Source: Dyadobacter sp. CY356 (lineage in GTDB: Bacteria; Bacteroidota; Bacteroidia; Cytophagales; Spirosomataceae). From it: a DNA stretch of 64,000 bases. This document shows positions 48,305-57,473 of the stretch, piece by piece. The position numbers were made by a program, and so were the translations under genes. The stretch covers positions 62,001 through 126,000 of the forward strand of contig NZ_JAJTSZ010000004.1 of assembly GCF_021440195.1 (NCBI RefSeq), written 5' to 3'. Within the stretch, counting starts at the first letter, position 1; every line of letters starts with the position of its first letter. Below the pieces are notes generated by a model. That model saw only the letters and a list, made by a program, of their open reading frames with translations. It did no database searches and was not told the DNA's origin.

Positions 48305-48757
48305 TCAATCCCAAACATATCGTTCATCATATTCCATATTATATTTGCGCAAAAAGCCCCGGTACTCATCCTGAAAATTCTTGTTCTCGTGATGCAGTTT
48401 TTGATTAGTAATGTATTTTACAACAATCTCTAAATCAGAAGAATTGACGGAAAATATTCCGTACCCATCCTGCTAATAAAAACCTTCATATTCCTTTCCT
48501 TTTGTCTTGATCCACCTGGAAGAATTCTTTTTTATTTCTTCCAAAAGTTTCATGATAGATATTTTTCGTGACATGACACACAAAATATGAATATGATCCA
48601 CGTAACCACCAACTTGTATTGGTATGCATTCAAATTTGTTACAAATCCCTCCCAGATATCTGTGAAGTTCGTTTTCAATTTTATCGTCAATTAAAGGCTG
48701 ACGGTATTTGGTACTGAACACAATGTGTGTGCATACTTTTGCTAATGATTGTGACAT
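48305..48757 (-). pseudogene. Y1 (IS200-like / REP-associated) transposase interrupted by one amber stop
   Basis: The frame from ATG 48757 to TGA 48305 is 150 codons long and broken only by a TAG at 48473-48475, codon 95. The family has FYWQDGYG there; a TGG-to-TAG change explains the stop. Upstream of it lies the HUH motif H55-I-H57 in VDHIHIL. Downstream, still in frame, are GYGIFSV, VVKYITNQKLHH with the likely catalytic Tyr (Y115), and the terminal MEYDERYVWD. The 94-residue product would lack the nucleophile, so it is inactive unless the stop is suppressed. REP-like palindromes lie on both sides. Confidence 0.9.
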
Positions 48758-48791
48758 GTGTGTATATGTTTATGGAATGTGTGTATGGAAT

Positions 48792-48839
48792 AATGCATTG
48801 GTACATTGGCGAATTGATGCATTAACGTATTGATACATT
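48792..48839. repeat. Octad-periodic degenerate tandem repeat
   Basis: Six consecutive 8-base units, each ending ATT, follow the consensus GRTRCATT, for example gatgcatt and gatacatt. They lie between the start of the transposase pseudogene and the right-hand REP-like repeats. Confidence 0.7.
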
Positions 48840-48855
48840 TTCGATCATGAATAGA

Positions 48856-48957
48856 ATAGGGCGTTGCCCTATCCTAAAATATAATGCCCTTTCAGGGCGT
48901 CGATAATCGCTAAACCCTGAAAGGGTTATTAATTTAGCATAGGGCACCGCCCTATGC
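48856..48957. repeat. REP-like palindromic repeats, right copy
   Basis: Three hairpins in a row: atagggc-gtt-gccctat (48856-48872), ccctttcaggg against ccctgaaaggg (48887-48925), and gcatagggc-acc-gccctatgc (48937-48957). The central core is that of the left copy at 48179-48221. They flank the 5' side of the transposase pseudogene. Confidence 0.85.
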
Positions 48958-49007
48958 CTGTATGGCGATGGTCAACGGCAATAGCACCATTTGTCCCAAA
49001 AATTCCA

Positions 49008-50168
49008 TTATCCCTCCCATTCAACCCCGGTATCCTTCCAGCTTTTCGAAGCCGCAGAATCCAGTACAGCTTCACAAACCTTCTGAGTTTCCAAAGCATC
49101 TTTAAAAGTCGGGCTGCAATCCTTACCAGTTTGAAGACTTTCAAAGAAATCAGCTACCTGGTGGATGAACGAATGCTCGTAACCAATGCTCGTTCCCGGA
49201 ATCCACCACCTTTTCATGTAAGGCTGATCGCTATCAGTAACCAGAATAGATCTCCAACCGCGAACGATAGAATCATCCGAATGATCGAAATATTCAAGAC
49301 GGTTCAGATCATGTAAATCCCAGCGAATGGAGGCATGTTCACCATTAATTTCGAAAGTATAAAGCGCCTTATGCCCTCGTGCATAACGTGTTGATTCAAA
49401 AAGTCCTAATGAGCCATTATCAAAATGACAATGAAAAATACAGGCATCATCGATACCAACCTTTTGCACCTGGCCGCTTTCCTGATGTACACGTTCCTTA
49501 ATAAAAGTCTCCGTTACGGCAGAAACATCCTTGATCCCACCATTGATCCACATGGCAGTATCAATACAATGCGCCAGCAAATCACCGGTAACACCAGAAC
49601 CAGCAGCCTCAGCATCTAAACGCCAGGTACCAGTTCCACCCTGCGGAACGTCCGGATTGATTGTCCAGTCCTGAAGGAAATTGGCACGGTAATGAAAAAT
49701 ACGTCCAAGTTTACCAGAATCTACAATTTGCTTGGCCAAAGTCACAGCAGGAACGCGTCGGTAGTTATACCAGACCGTGTTTTTCACACCCGCTTTTTCA
49801 ATGGCATCCACCATGTTCTGTGCTTCTGACAAAGTTCTTGCCAATGGTTTTTCACACAAGATCATTTTACCGGCAGCCGCAGCAGCGATAGCAATTTCTG
49901 CATGCGTGTCGTTGGCTGTGCAGATATCAACCGCGTCAATATCTTCCCTGGCAATCACCTTTTTCCAGTCTGTTTCAAAAGATTCGTAACCCCATTGTTC
50001 TGAAAAGGCTTTTGCTTTTTCGGCATTACGTGAACAGGCCACTTTCAAAACCGGAGTATATTCCAGTTCAGGGAAAAAGTTATCAATTCTGTTATATCCA
50101 TTGGAATGCGTACGGCCCATCAAACCGGTACCGATCAATGCTATTCTGAGTTCTTTCTTATTTGACAT
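49008..50168 (-). CDS. Gfo/Idh/MocA-family oxidoreductase
   Basis: 386 residues from the ATG at 50168 (MSNKKELR); an ATG at 50201 would add 11 residues not matching the family. Rossmann motif [17 protein letters not shown], then [28 protein letters not shown] with the EKP motif that carries the catalytic Lys, and a C-terminal alpha/beta domain with [13 protein letters not shown]. The family oxidises sugars or cyclitols with NAD(P). Next to a DUF1080 gene and several TIM-barrel genes, C3 oxidation to a 3-keto sugar is a reasonable role (inference). It is 32 bases downstream of the TIM-barrel gene at 50201. Confidence 0.93.
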   Translation of the reverse strand: MSNKKELRIALIGTGLMGRTHSNGYNRIDNFFPELEYTPVLKVACSRNAEKAKAFSEQWGYESFETDWKKVIAREDIDAVDICTANDTHAEIAIAAAAAGKMILCEKPLARTLSEAQNMVDAIEKAGVKNTVWYNYRRVPAVTLAKQIVDSGKLGRIFHYRANFLQDWTINPDVPQGGTGTWRLDAEAAGSGVTGDLLAHCIDTAMWINGGIKDVSAVTETFIKERVHQESGQVQKVGIDDACIFHCHFDNGSLGLFESTRYARGHKALYTFEINGEHASIRWDLHDLNRLEYFDHSDDSIVRGWRSILVTDSDQPYMKRWWIPGTSIGYEHSFIHQVADFFESLQTGKDCSPTFKDALETQKVCEAVLDSAASKSWKDTGVEWEG

Positions 50169-50200
50169 AATGTAAAATGCGTTATTTTTCAATGTTATCA

Positions 50201-51235
50201 TTAAGCCTCATACCAGCCATGTGCCGTGCGAACATTAATCATAGCCGCAAGGATATCATTCCAGGTTTTCTGATTGGTCATAATTTCGTTCGGGAACATA
50301 CAGCCATCCCAGCAAATATGACGGAAAGCCTTTGTCAGTTCACCGTTTTCGTCACGAAGCCAGTATCCTGCATCATGCGTGATATCCAGTTTTCCATTGG
50401 GATCCGTAGCCAGACAATGACGTCCGGTTTTATCATGAGATCCTGTTCCATGAACAGTTCCATCATTTTGTGCAACATGAAAATCCAGAGTCCAGGGACG
50501 AAGGGCAACGGTCATTTTCTTAAGACCTTCTTCCAATGTTGCACGGTCGCTCCATTCAAAATCAACAGGAAGCACACGGTCTTCAGGACGGTTATAACCT
50601 AACAGATAAAGGAAGGTATGAGACATATCCGCCTGGAAACCGATATTCGGGCGATCAACCTGCTCCATTGTGTCGATCATCGTTTTCCAGCTCTGCATAC
50701 CACCCCAGCAGATTTCACCTTCTGCCGCCAGTTTTTCGCCATATTCAGCTGCTACATCACAGGCTGACCTAAAAGTTTCAGCGATAAGTTTGGTATTATT
50801 TACCGGATCCAAGGCCCAGTCTTCTGGTTTGCTTGAAGAATCGATACGAATAATTCCATTCGGACGAATGCCCAGTTTTCTAAGTTTCTGACCAAAAATG
50901 GAGGCTTTTTTCACCTGCAAAACAAATTCGTCACGGGCTTCTTTATTGCCCATTGCCGAGCCGCTCCATATGGGCGCAACCAGACTGCCGATTTCAAGAT
51001 TGAGTCCTCCAACCTTGTCAACCAGTTTTTTGATTCCGTCATCACTCATATCCAGATCAATATGAGGATCAAAAAGACCTATGTCGATACCATCAAATTT
51101 TACACCGTTCACCTCAGCAGCGGCCGTTTTTTCAAGCATCGTATCAAAAGAAATGACAGGCTCTGAATCGGAGCCTTTTCCAACAATACCCGGCCAAGTG
51201 GCATTGTGTAGCTTGGGATAATTATTTTCTGGCAT
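50201..51235 (-). CDS. Sugar phosphate isomerase/epimerase-like TIM barrel, 344 residues
   Basis: 344 residues of the xylose-isomerase-like TIM-barrel family. Strand-end motifs include [31 protein letters not shown] and [17 protein letters not shown], with acidic and His residues placed for a divalent metal. Proteins of this size are common beside Gfo/Idh/MocA dehydrogenases and take part in inositol or keto-sugar catabolism. No signal peptide. It is followed within 32 bases by the oxidoreductase and preceded by a heptad-repeat intergenic region. The substrate is unresolved. Confidence 0.87.
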   Translation of the reverse strand: MPENNYPKLHNATWPGIVGKGSDSEPVISFDTMLEKTAAAEVNGVKFDGIDIGLFDPHIDLDMSDDGIKKLVDKVGGLNLEIGSLVAPIWSGSAMGNKEARDEFVLQVKKASIFGQKLRKLGIRPNGIIRIDSSSKPEDWALDPVNNTKLIAETFRSACDVAAEYGEKLAAEGEICWGGMQSWKTMIDTMEQVDRPNIGFQADMSHTFLYLLGYNRPEDRVLPVDFEWSDRATLEEGLKKMTVALRPWTLDFHVAQNDGTVHGTGSHDKTGRHCLATDPNGKLDITHDAGYWLRDENGELTKAFRHICWDGCMFPNEIMTNQKTWNDILAAMINVRTAHGWYEA

Positions 51236-51250
51236 GGTTTAGTAGATTTT

Positions 51251-51386
51251 AGCGATTAGCTGTAAGCTATCAGCTCACAGTTTATTCAAAACACATAATA
51301 AAATATTTTAAACTTTACGATTGACAATAAGCAACTTGGTCTGATACATCAAACTAAAAGCTGATTCCCAATAGCCAAAAGCTTAT
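51251..51386. repeat. Heptad-periodic repeat pair, copy C
   Basis: Left block 51251-51278 contains four 7-base units beginning AGC, such as agctgta then agctatc. Right block 51359-51386 contains agctgat at its left end and agcttat at its right end. The reverse complement of the left block resembles the right block, so the pair can fold. An 80-base centre separates them. The right block touches the stop codon of the cupin gene. Confidence 0.65.
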
Positions 51387-52600
51387 TCCAGAATTAAATC
51401 AGGATTTAAAGGACCAAAATGTTTCAGGATCACAATCGGGTCATTAGCCGAAGGATTACTGATTACAACACCTTCCTGTGCCGCTTTTTCAGTTACAAAA
51501 AATTCGTCATTTGTTAATTGACCGTAGCGAATCAGCGCTGGCGTTTCAATATCCCAAGCACCTAACTTGCCATGTCCCTGCATCACGATCATTCCGTAAG
51601 CAGCTGCATCAGTAATGGTAACCGTCTGTCCCGGAAAAACTGTTAGTTCCTTCGCACTGTAAGCCTCGTTTTTATAACAAATCCAGTTTTCACTGTATCC
51701 TTCTGCCGCCATCTCTGCGACATCTTTTACCGGCTTGGGGCGCATAAAGTGTTTTTCCATCAAATTAGGATTCACATTCAGATCCCAGTCAATCACCTCC
51801 ATTAACAGGTCATAATCTCCAATTCTGTCTTTCGGCGTTCCTTTCCAAAGCAATTCCTCAGGTATAATCGCTTCATTAACAAGCGATTGGTACATTGCAA
51901 AAATATCCGATGCTTTTTGCGGTTCATAGGTACACAAACTGCCGGGAGCATGCAACATGCCGGGAGGAACATCCCATCCTGTTCCGGGTTCCAGACGAAA
52001 CGCCTGCGAGTAGTTCGTGATCTTATTATCACCCTTCGTGAAGTTCATCAGACATTCTTTTATCTGTTCTTTCGAGGTGCCGGGAGCTATACCAATGAAT
52101 GTGTATGGAAAATCGCCGCCGTGGTTATTGAGCTGTGGTGGAAAATAATATGCTTCCGGCTTTCCGTTCTGACCAACCATTGCGGCGTGCTCATCTCTGT
52201 GATGAATATGATGAGGCAATGGGCCCATGTTATCGAAAAACTTGGAATACATCGGCCAGCTCTGGTATTCATCCCAAAGACGATCTCCTATTATTTCGCC
52301 TTTCAGCTCATTTACCGCGTCCTTCAATGTTACTTTTTGAACACTTGACTCATCTTCAAAAACGATCTGACTCAAACCTTCGTTTTCGCCGGTAAGCGGA
52401 CCGTTCTCAGCTGGTGTAGTTGATGAAAGCCAACGTTCGTCAATACCGCCGCGTTCTCCACCCAAAACATAATAATCGTCCGGATGTAGTTTTATTCTTC
52501 TGCCAGGCACACAAAACGATCTCGGCACCCAGGTCGGGGCCAGACGCAATATTCCTTTTCCTTGCTCTAATGCCTTTTCAGCTATACTTGAAAGTCCCAT
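51383..52600 (-). CDS. Cupin-fold (phosphomannose isomerase-like) protein
   Basis: 405 residues, cytosolic. Metal-binding cupin residues are visible in MGPLPHHIHHRDEHAA (His cluster and Glu) and a second conserved segment RLEPGTGWDVPPGMLHAPG with the final His. A C-terminal cupin-like barrel follows (VFPGQTVTITDAAAYGMIVMQGHGKLG). The layout resembles type I mannose-6-phosphate isomerases but is not a close match, so another aldose or keto-sugar isomerase is equally possible. It is flanked by a TIM-barrel and a DUF4432 gene in the carbohydrate cluster. Confidence 0.78.
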   Translation of the reverse strand: MGLSSIAEKALEQGKGILRLAPTWVPRSFCVPGRRIKLHPDDYYVLGGERGGIDERWLSSTTPAENGPLTGENEGLSQIVFEDESSVQKVTLKDAVNELKGEIIGDRLWDEYQSWPMYSKFFDNMGPLPHHIHHRDEHAAMVGQNGKPEAYYFPPQLNNHGGDFPYTFIGIAPGTSKEQIKECLMNFTKGDNKITNYSQAFRLEPGTGWDVPPGMLHAPGSLCTYEPQKASDIFAMYQSLVNEAIIPEELLWKGTPKDRIGDYDLLMEVIDWDLNVNPNLMEKHFMRPKPVKDVAEMAAEGYSENWICYKNEAYSAKELTVFPGQTVTITDAAAYGMIVMQGHGKLGAWDIETPALIRYGQLTNDEFFVTEKAAQEGVVISNPSANDPIVILKHFGPLNPDLILE

Positions 52601-52646
52601 TGTTTTATTTTGAAAATTTGGTTTAGTTATAATCTGTTAAAAACTC

Positions 52647-53696
52647 CTATATCGTTACTGGGCTGTTTAATACTTCCAGTTCGAGGTCGTAGTGTTTGCT
52701 TTCTCCGGGCTCAATAAATATGAGCGACCCGTTTTCTCTTGCTTTTGCTTGTCCGATCAATTGATTTGTAGCTGGTTCCAGGCCAGTTACGTACTCGCCC
52801 TTTCCCCAGTGTTGCCAGTTTGCAAACCATGGCAATTGTTCCTTTTTAAATTTGATCAAAGCGGAAATCCCGATTTTACAATTTGATAATCCGCATACAC
52901 TTTGGCCCTGATCATCCGATTCAATATCAACCACAACAACTTCTTCTCCACCACCGGAATGATCATTAAGCGGTGCCTGACATTTTTTAAAATCATTTCC
53001 TTCCCTGAAAATTTTAGCATTTTCTCCGCTGTTCGGATACCATTTCCCTTTCCAGAGAATATCCGTTCCTTCATCTGCGAGCGGCCAGCCAAAATTGAAA
53101 TGGTAAAGCAGCATATGTGGCGAAGGCGTATTTGCCTTGTTGATCACCTCATCATGAATATGGATTACAGATTTTCCGAGCGTTGCAGAAATAGTTCTTT
53201 TTAATTCCAGATTTGGGCCAAAAGGTTTTGTTTCACGGATAATGCCGGTTATACTCATTTCCAGATTTCCCATTCGTGGGTCTGGCTGTACTATTGAAAT
53301 AATTTCCGCCGGCGTATTACTGATTTGACCGTGTAAACCTCTTTCACCAAATTCATCAGATTCAGGACCGCCAAAATGCGTAAGTCCGCAGGTTGTCAAC
53401 AGGCCCCCGCCGAAAGTTTTTAACCAATTGATACCCTGATCAGAAAACGGCTGCGGATAAGTAATTCCCCCATGACTAAGCCAGGCCAGACTATGCTGAT
53501 TATAAAAAGCATCCGCAATATCCATAGCACGATCTATCACGACTTTGAAGCGCAGACCGGTCCCGGTATTGATCCAGGCAATTCTTGTCCCTCGCCCTGC
53601 ACCGTTGTCTATCACCGAAGTTTCGATCCCGCCGATCTGCGCATGATTGGATATTTTATCCTTCCAGTCCTGATTTATTTCAACGGTATCCTTCAT
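52647..53696 (-). CDS. DUF4432 / aldose 1-epimerase-like protein
   Basis: 349 residues with the galactose mutarotase-like beta-sandwich fold. Recognisable are RFKVVIDRAMDIADAFYNQHSLAW, HFGGPESDEFGERGLHGQISN and MLLYHFNFGWPLAD, with Glu/His placed as in DUF4432 proteins, followed by YVTGLEPATNQLIG and the terminal FIEPGESKHYDLELEVL. This family is found in sugar-catabolic operons and probably interconverts anomers or acts on a keto sugar. No signal peptide, so cytoplasmic. It sits 46 bases upstream of the cupin gene. Confidence 0.85.
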   Translation of the reverse strand: MKDTVEINQDWKDKISNHAQIGGIETSVIDNGAGRGTRIAWINTGTGLRFKVVIDRAMDIADAFYNQHSLAWLSHGGITYPQPFSDQGINWLKTFGGGLLTTCGLTHFGGPESDEFGERGLHGQISNTPAEIISIVQPDPRMGNLEMSITGIIRETKPFGPNLELKRTISATLGKSVIHIHDEVINKANTPSPHMLLYHFNFGWPLADEGTDILWKGKWYPNSGENAKIFREGNDFKKCQAPLNDHSGGGEEVVVVDIESDDQGQSVCGLSNCKIGISALIKFKKEQLPWFANWQHWGKGEYVTGLEPATNQLIGQAKARENGSLIFIEPGESKHYDLELEVLNSPVTI

Positions 53697-53782
53697 TTAC
53701 TTTTATTAATTAAAAATATTATCCTAATTGAAAATAAACATAATAAACCTTTATTATTCCAATTTTTAATGTCTGGTTTAAC

Positions 53783-54601
53783 TTAATTATCTAATAGCCA
53801 GTTTCTGACCCTTGGATTGAAATCGGCAGTATTTTCAAAATGGAATGCGTGACCAAGATTTTCATATAGAAAAAGTTCGGCACCCGGAATGCCATTGGCG
53901 ACTTCCTCAGCCATCCAGACTGGCGTGAAAATATCCTGTCGGCCTCCTATCACCAAAGTCGGTTTATCAATTTTACCCAAATCTGCCAGCGCATTATGGT
54001 TGATACAAGCTGCCGCCTGCCCTTCCAGTCCGTGAAGTGGTTGTGGAAATGAATTGACACCGTCCTGCTTCCGTCCGATTTCCAGCTCTTCATGTTTTTC
54101 CGGATTATCCCAGGTTGATTTGGAGAAAATAAGCAGCTGGATGTATAAGCTAAATTCTTCCGGCCGGAAACGTGCTTTGGAATTCATAATATGCTGAAAC
54201 AACGATTTCGCATAATTGTCGCAACGCGCCCAGGGACACATCAATACCAAAGATTGCACTTTGTCCGGATGACGAATGGCGAGTTGCTGCGCAATCGTAC
54301 TTCCCATTGAACAACCTACCACTTTTACTTTATCAATTTGAATCGCGTCCAGCATACCAGCATAATCATCTGCCATTTGCTCAGAAGAGTATGGACCAGA
54401 CGGTTTATCGGAAAGGCCTACACCACGATTGTCGCCAATAATACATCTGAAATGATACTGCCAATCCGCCAGATGAACGTTCCAGACGGAACCGGGTGCT
54501 GTAATGCCCATGATCAGCAATAAAGGCGTTTCGTCCGGAGAAACTCCTGAACCGCGCTCTTCATAATGAAGCTGTATTCCGTTTGTTTTTATTAAAGGCA
54601 T
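53783..54601 (-). CDS. Alpha/beta hydrolase
   Basis: 272 residues, no signal peptide. The nucleophile elbow is GCSMGSTIAQQLA (Ser near residue 97), the oxyanion region is LLLIMGITAPGSVW, the DNRGVGLSDKP strand is typical of the fold, and the acid and His lie in GGRQDIFTPVW and GHAFHFENT. This is the general hydrolase/haloperoxidase-like type; the substrate is unpredictable. Its place between DUF4432 and TIM-barrel genes suggests hydrolysis of a lactone or an acylated sugar (inference). Heptad repeat D follows immediately upstream of its start. Confidence 0.87.
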   Translation of the reverse strand: MPLIKTNGIQLHYEERGSGVSPDETPLLLIMGITAPGSVWNVHLADWQYHFRCIIGDNRGVGLSDKPSGPYSSEQMADDYAGMLDAIQIDKVKVVGCSMGSTIAQQLAIRHPDKVQSLVLMCPWARCDNYAKSLFQHIMNSKARFRPEEFSLYIQLLIFSKSTWDNPEKHEELEIGRKQDGVNSFPQPLHGLEGQAAACINHNALADLGKIDKPTLVIGGRQDIFTPVWMAEEVANGIPGAELFLYENLGHAFHFENTADFNPRVRNWLLDN

Positions 54602-54606
54602 TTGTT

Positions 54607-54684
54607 AGCTTTTCGCGGTTAGCAATTCTAATTCGAACTTTTTAATTGGTCAGATATTTTTTCCAGCGATAGCTAACAGCTATG
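54607..54684. repeat. Heptad-periodic repeat pair, copy D
   Basis: Left block 54607-54627 (agctttt, cgcggtt, agcaatt) and right block 54665-54684 (agctaac, agctatg preceded by a 6-base unit) lie around a 37-base centre. It fills the whole gap between two genes and includes the TAG stop of the gene at 54680. The left block reverse-complemented shares GCTAAC and the 7-base phase with the right block. Confidence 0.6.
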
Positions 54685-55507
54685 TAAGTTGAGGAATCAA
54701 ATCTTCCTGAATCCATTTTCCGTCATGTAATGTTACGAAATCGGGGTCTTCAAGGGCCTCTGAACCTTCGTCTTCACAGATAATCCAGCCCTTATAATTG
54801 ATATCTTTTAACCATTGTGTTACACTCAGAAGGTCAACTTTTCCTTTACCCATCAATGCAAATTCCGGATTTCCATCCCAGTCTTTGAAATGAACATGAT
54901 TGATCAGGGATTGATATTCCTTCATTTTTTCCAAAGGATCCATACCTCCGTTGATGATATGACCAACGTCAGGAGTCCATCCTGTTACGGTTGTATCCAA
55001 AGATTCCAGTACAATTTTGTAATCTTCTTCGGTGCGAATAATGGAACTATGCGGAGAATTAGGATGATAACTGCAAGGCACACCTTTTTCTGCTGCTCTG
55101 GCGGAAACCCGGTTTACAATATTCACCATACTTTTCTGACGTTCAGCCAGGTTATGGCGGCCCGTTGGTATTTGAACTGTATTTAAGATTGCACCCGGAA
55201 ATTTTTGTAAAACGCTGATAGCATGATCGGCCACTTCTCTTTCACGTTCCGTTTCTTCGGCTTCATTCCAGTCCAGAGCCAATGCAAGCGCAGCCAGCTC
55301 TATTCCCTGTTCTTTAAGTTTTTCTTCCAAAAGTGAAGGGTCAATCAAATCGCCCATCCAGGTAAAAATAGGTTGTATTCCGCTAAAACCTGCTTTGGCA
55401 ATTACCTCGATCATATGTCCCAAACGGCCCTGATGCGTCTGGCCATTGTTACTCATAAACCATGTATAAACCTCAGAACCGAAACGAAATGGAAGTTTTT
55501 GTGACAT
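54680..55507 (-). CDS. Sugar phosphate isomerase/epimerase-like TIM barrel, 275 residues
   Basis: 275 residues of the xylose-isomerase-like TIM-barrel family. Segments at strand ends include KAGFSGIQPIFTWMG, GIELAALALALDWNEAEE, CSYHPNSPHSSIIRTEEDY, VTGWTPDVGHIINGGM and GWIICEDEGSEALEDP, providing His, Asp and Glu metal ligands. The usual catalytic pattern for hydroxypyruvate isomerase or inosose dehydratase is not fully matched. It lies between the hydrolase gene and a second TIM-barrel gene at 55605 and is probably cotranscribed with them. Substrate unknown. Confidence 0.87.
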   Translation of the reverse strand: MSQKLPFRFGSEVYTWFMSNNGQTHQGRLGHMIEVIAKAGFSGIQPIFTWMGDLIDPSLLEEKLKEQGIELAALALALDWNEAEETEREREVADHAISVLQKFPGAILNTVQIPTGRHNLAERQKSMVNIVNRVSARAAEKGVPCSYHPNSPHSSIIRTEEDYKIVLESLDTTVTGWTPDVGHIINGGMDPLEKMKEYQSLINHVHFKDWDGNPEFALMGKGKVDLLSVTQWLKDINYKGWIICEDEGSEALEDPDFVTLHDGKWIQEDLIPQLT

Positions 55508-55516
55508 TTATTTTTT

Positions 55517-55576
55517 AGCTATTAGATTCTAAATAATTCACGAAATCCCGGGGGCGATGTCCCGGGCTAAAATATG
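55517..55576. repeat. Short heptad block next to an orphan REP-like half
   Basis: agctatt then agattct at 55517-55530, followed at 55546-55576 by tcccgggggcgatgtcccgg and gctaaaatatg. The second part matches the left end of the REP-like repeat at 48149-48178 (tcccgtggcgatgccccggg) with few changes, but the inner palindrome is missing. A truncated copy of the REP-like repeat has thus joined a heptad repeat. Confidence 0.6.
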
Positions 55577-55604
55577 TAAGTCCGTTTGACTTTAGATTTT
55601 TGGA

Positions 55605-56456
55605 TTATAGATTATGTTTATGGCTCATTTCTTTAATGAAACTATATCCTTTTTCTGCAATGTCCCATGGATCAGAAAATTCTCTCCAGACACCGATGGC
55701 GTTGGCAAAATCAGGATCGTTTCTGGAAAAAGCTTCGATGGTAAGCCAGCCCTGGTAATTTATTTTAGCTAATGAGGAGAATGCGTTATCCCATAAAACC
55801 TGTCCTTCTCCGGGCGTCCCCCGATCATTTTCGCTGATATGTACATGCGCTAATACCGGAGCAATCGTATCAAGTGCTGATGCGTAACTTTTCTCTTCAA
55901 TGTTGGAATGATGCGTATCAAACATCGCTCTTACATTGGGATGATCAGCTGCTTTTACCAGTTTTAGTAATTGCTCCATCGTATTACACAAATAACATTC
56001 GAAGCGATTCAAGGCTTCAAGTGCAAAAACGATATTAGCCTGAGCCGCATATTCCGCAGCGGCATTCAGTACTTCACCGGCAAGGGCATATTCCTGTTCA
56101 AGCGCGGGGCGATTTACAAAAACGGTATGTGCAGAATGAAAAGGACCGCAAATAATCTTTGCATTCAATTCATGCGCCCTGTCAACACCCCATTTCATTT
56201 TGTCCAACGCCTTTTGACGAATTTCAACAGAATCACTGATAGGATTATCATCCTTGCCCATCGTCATCACCGTTGTTGTTTCCAGACCAACATCACGGGT
56301 ATAATCGCCCATTCTTTTGTATGCGGCTGTATCCTGAGAGCCCAGATAAAATTCTACGCCGTCGTAACCGATATTTTTCAACCTGTCAATAATGGGGAAC
56401 AGATCATCAGACACAGTTGCCGTCCAGGCAAGCACATTAAATCCTATTTTATTCAT
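55605..56456 (-). CDS. Hydroxypyruvate isomerase-like TIM barrel
   Basis: 283 residues from the ATG at 56456; the frame extends two codons further to 56462 only through a TTG. The TIM-barrel features are clear: IGYDGVEFYLGSQDTAAYKR, IICGPFHSAHTVF, IVFALEALNRFECYLCNTMEQ with a metal-ligand Glu, VRAMFDTHHSNIEEKSY with Asp-His, and GWLTIEAFSRNDPDF with Glu. These match the hydroxypyruvate isomerase/tagatose epimerase type. The gene follows DUF1080 by about 65 bases holding heptad repeat F. It may epimerise a keto sugar released by the pathway. Confidence 0.88.
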   Translation of the reverse strand: MNKIGFNVLAWTATVSDDLFPIIDRLKNIGYDGVEFYLGSQDTAAYKRMGDYTRDVGLETTTVMTMGKDDNPISDSVEIRQKALDKMKWGVDRAHELNAKIICGPFHSAHTVFVNRPALEQEYALAGEVLNAAAEYAAQANIVFALEALNRFECYLCNTMEQLLKLVKAADHPNVRAMFDTHHSNIEEKSYASALDTIAPVLAHVHISENDRGTPGEGQVLWDNAFSSLAKINYQGWLTIEAFSRNDPDFANAIGVWREFSDPWDIAEKGYSFIKEMSHKHNL

Positions 56457-56464
56457 AATCAAAT

Positions 56465-56506
56465 AGCTATTGGCATTTAGCGGTTAGCAATAAGCTGCTT
56501 CGCTAT
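56465..56506. repeat. Heptad-periodic repeat, copy F
   Basis: Six consecutive 7-base units (56465-56506), five beginning AGC or GGC, for example agcggtt then agcaata. They occupy the gap between the DUF1080 stop and the TIM-barrel start, continuing the phase without a break. Unlike the other copies it has no separate second block. Confidence 0.65.
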
Positions 56507-56521
56507 TTTAGATCAAAACCG

Positions 56522-57295
56522 TTATTGTTTAATACGGATGTCTCTGTATTCAACTTTCATCGGCGGTCCAACATGAACCTGTACACCTAAAAGGCCTTTT
56601 GATTTCCCGTTTACTGTGTCTTTATCGGTAACATCGCTCATCAATACACCATTAATATAATGCTGCAAACGATTTCCTTTCACAACCAGATGGAATTCAT
56701 TCCAATCCTCACTCTTAATTTTGGTTTTTAATTCATCCGTTGTTCCCAGAGAGCCTGTCACGGTTCTGCCCAGCCATGCATTGTTTTTTAGATTTGCTTT
56801 AAAAGCCTCTTCCGACTTATCCGTTGGCTCATTAACCGTAACAATTTCACCTCTGTAAGCCAATGTAGTACGTTTTCTTTCTTCGTAATTCTGGCCTGTG
56901 TAACGGTTTGCTCCGTCAATATCTGCCTGGTATCCCCTTAAAGCGTTAGGTACATCGGCAACTTTATCGCTGCGGTAGTTTATTCCTGAGTTACCTTTTT
57001 CAGTAATTTTAAATGAACCCTTTAACTCGAAATCGCCCGGTTCGCCGTCTTTCCATATAATAAAAGAGTTTGTTTTCAAAAGCGTTTCAGGTGTGATTTC
57101 ACCAACCAGATTCCCATTTTCTACGCGCCAGTATTTGGTATCACCTTCCCAGCCTTTTAAACTTTTGCCATCAAAAATCTGTACGAATCCTTTTTCCTTT
57201 TTTTGGGCCATTACCGGGTTTTGAATTAAAAGGAATTGGGTAACTAAGGTAACCACGAGGGTTAACCCAACGGTGAATCTAAATCTGGATCTCAT
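56522..57295 (-). CDS. DUF1080 protein, candidate 3-keto-glycoside hydrolase/lyase
   Basis: 257 residues from the ATG at 57295; an ATG at 57307 would add MLFK before the signal peptide. The signal region ends near NPVMAQ. The DUF1080 signature is complete: GFVQIFDGKSLKGWEGDTKYWRVENGNLVGEI, FELKGSFKITEKGNSGINYRSD, and the closing VQVHVGPPMKVEYRDIRIKQ. The family adopts a concanavalin-like jelly roll, and members cleave glycosides whose C3 has been oxidised to a ketone. The exported position fits action in the periplasm. It is the first gene of the long minus-strand carbohydrate run. Confidence 0.88.
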   Translation of the reverse strand: MRSRFRFTVGLTLVVTLVTQFLLIQNPVMAQKKEKGFVQIFDGKSLKGWEGDTKYWRVENGNLVGEITPETLLKTNSFIIWKDGEPGDFELKGSFKITEKGNSGINYRSDKVADVPNALRGYQADIDGANRYTGQNYEERKRTTLAYRGEIVTVNEPTDKSEEAFKANLKNNAWLGRTVTGSLGTTDELKTKIKSEDWNEFHLVVKGNRLQHYINGVLMSDVTDKDTVNGKSKGLLGVQVHVGPPMKVEYRDIRIKQ

Positions 57296-57473
57296 TTTGA
57301 ATAGCATTTTGTACGATTTTGACTTTTGAATGATTAAATACCTTTATAATTCTTATCTAACAAGACATAATTTATATCTCTTACTCTTTAAAAAGAGGAA
57401 ATTAATATCCAAAAATTCCTAAAATAATCGACCGTACTATCCTGTACTAACCTGCTTGGACAGATTTTCAGGT

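Noticed and set aside
41987..56506. Regularly spaced repeats as a CRISPR array
   Set aside because: The units are 7 or 8 bases, degenerate and without unique 30-base spacers; there are no cas genes.
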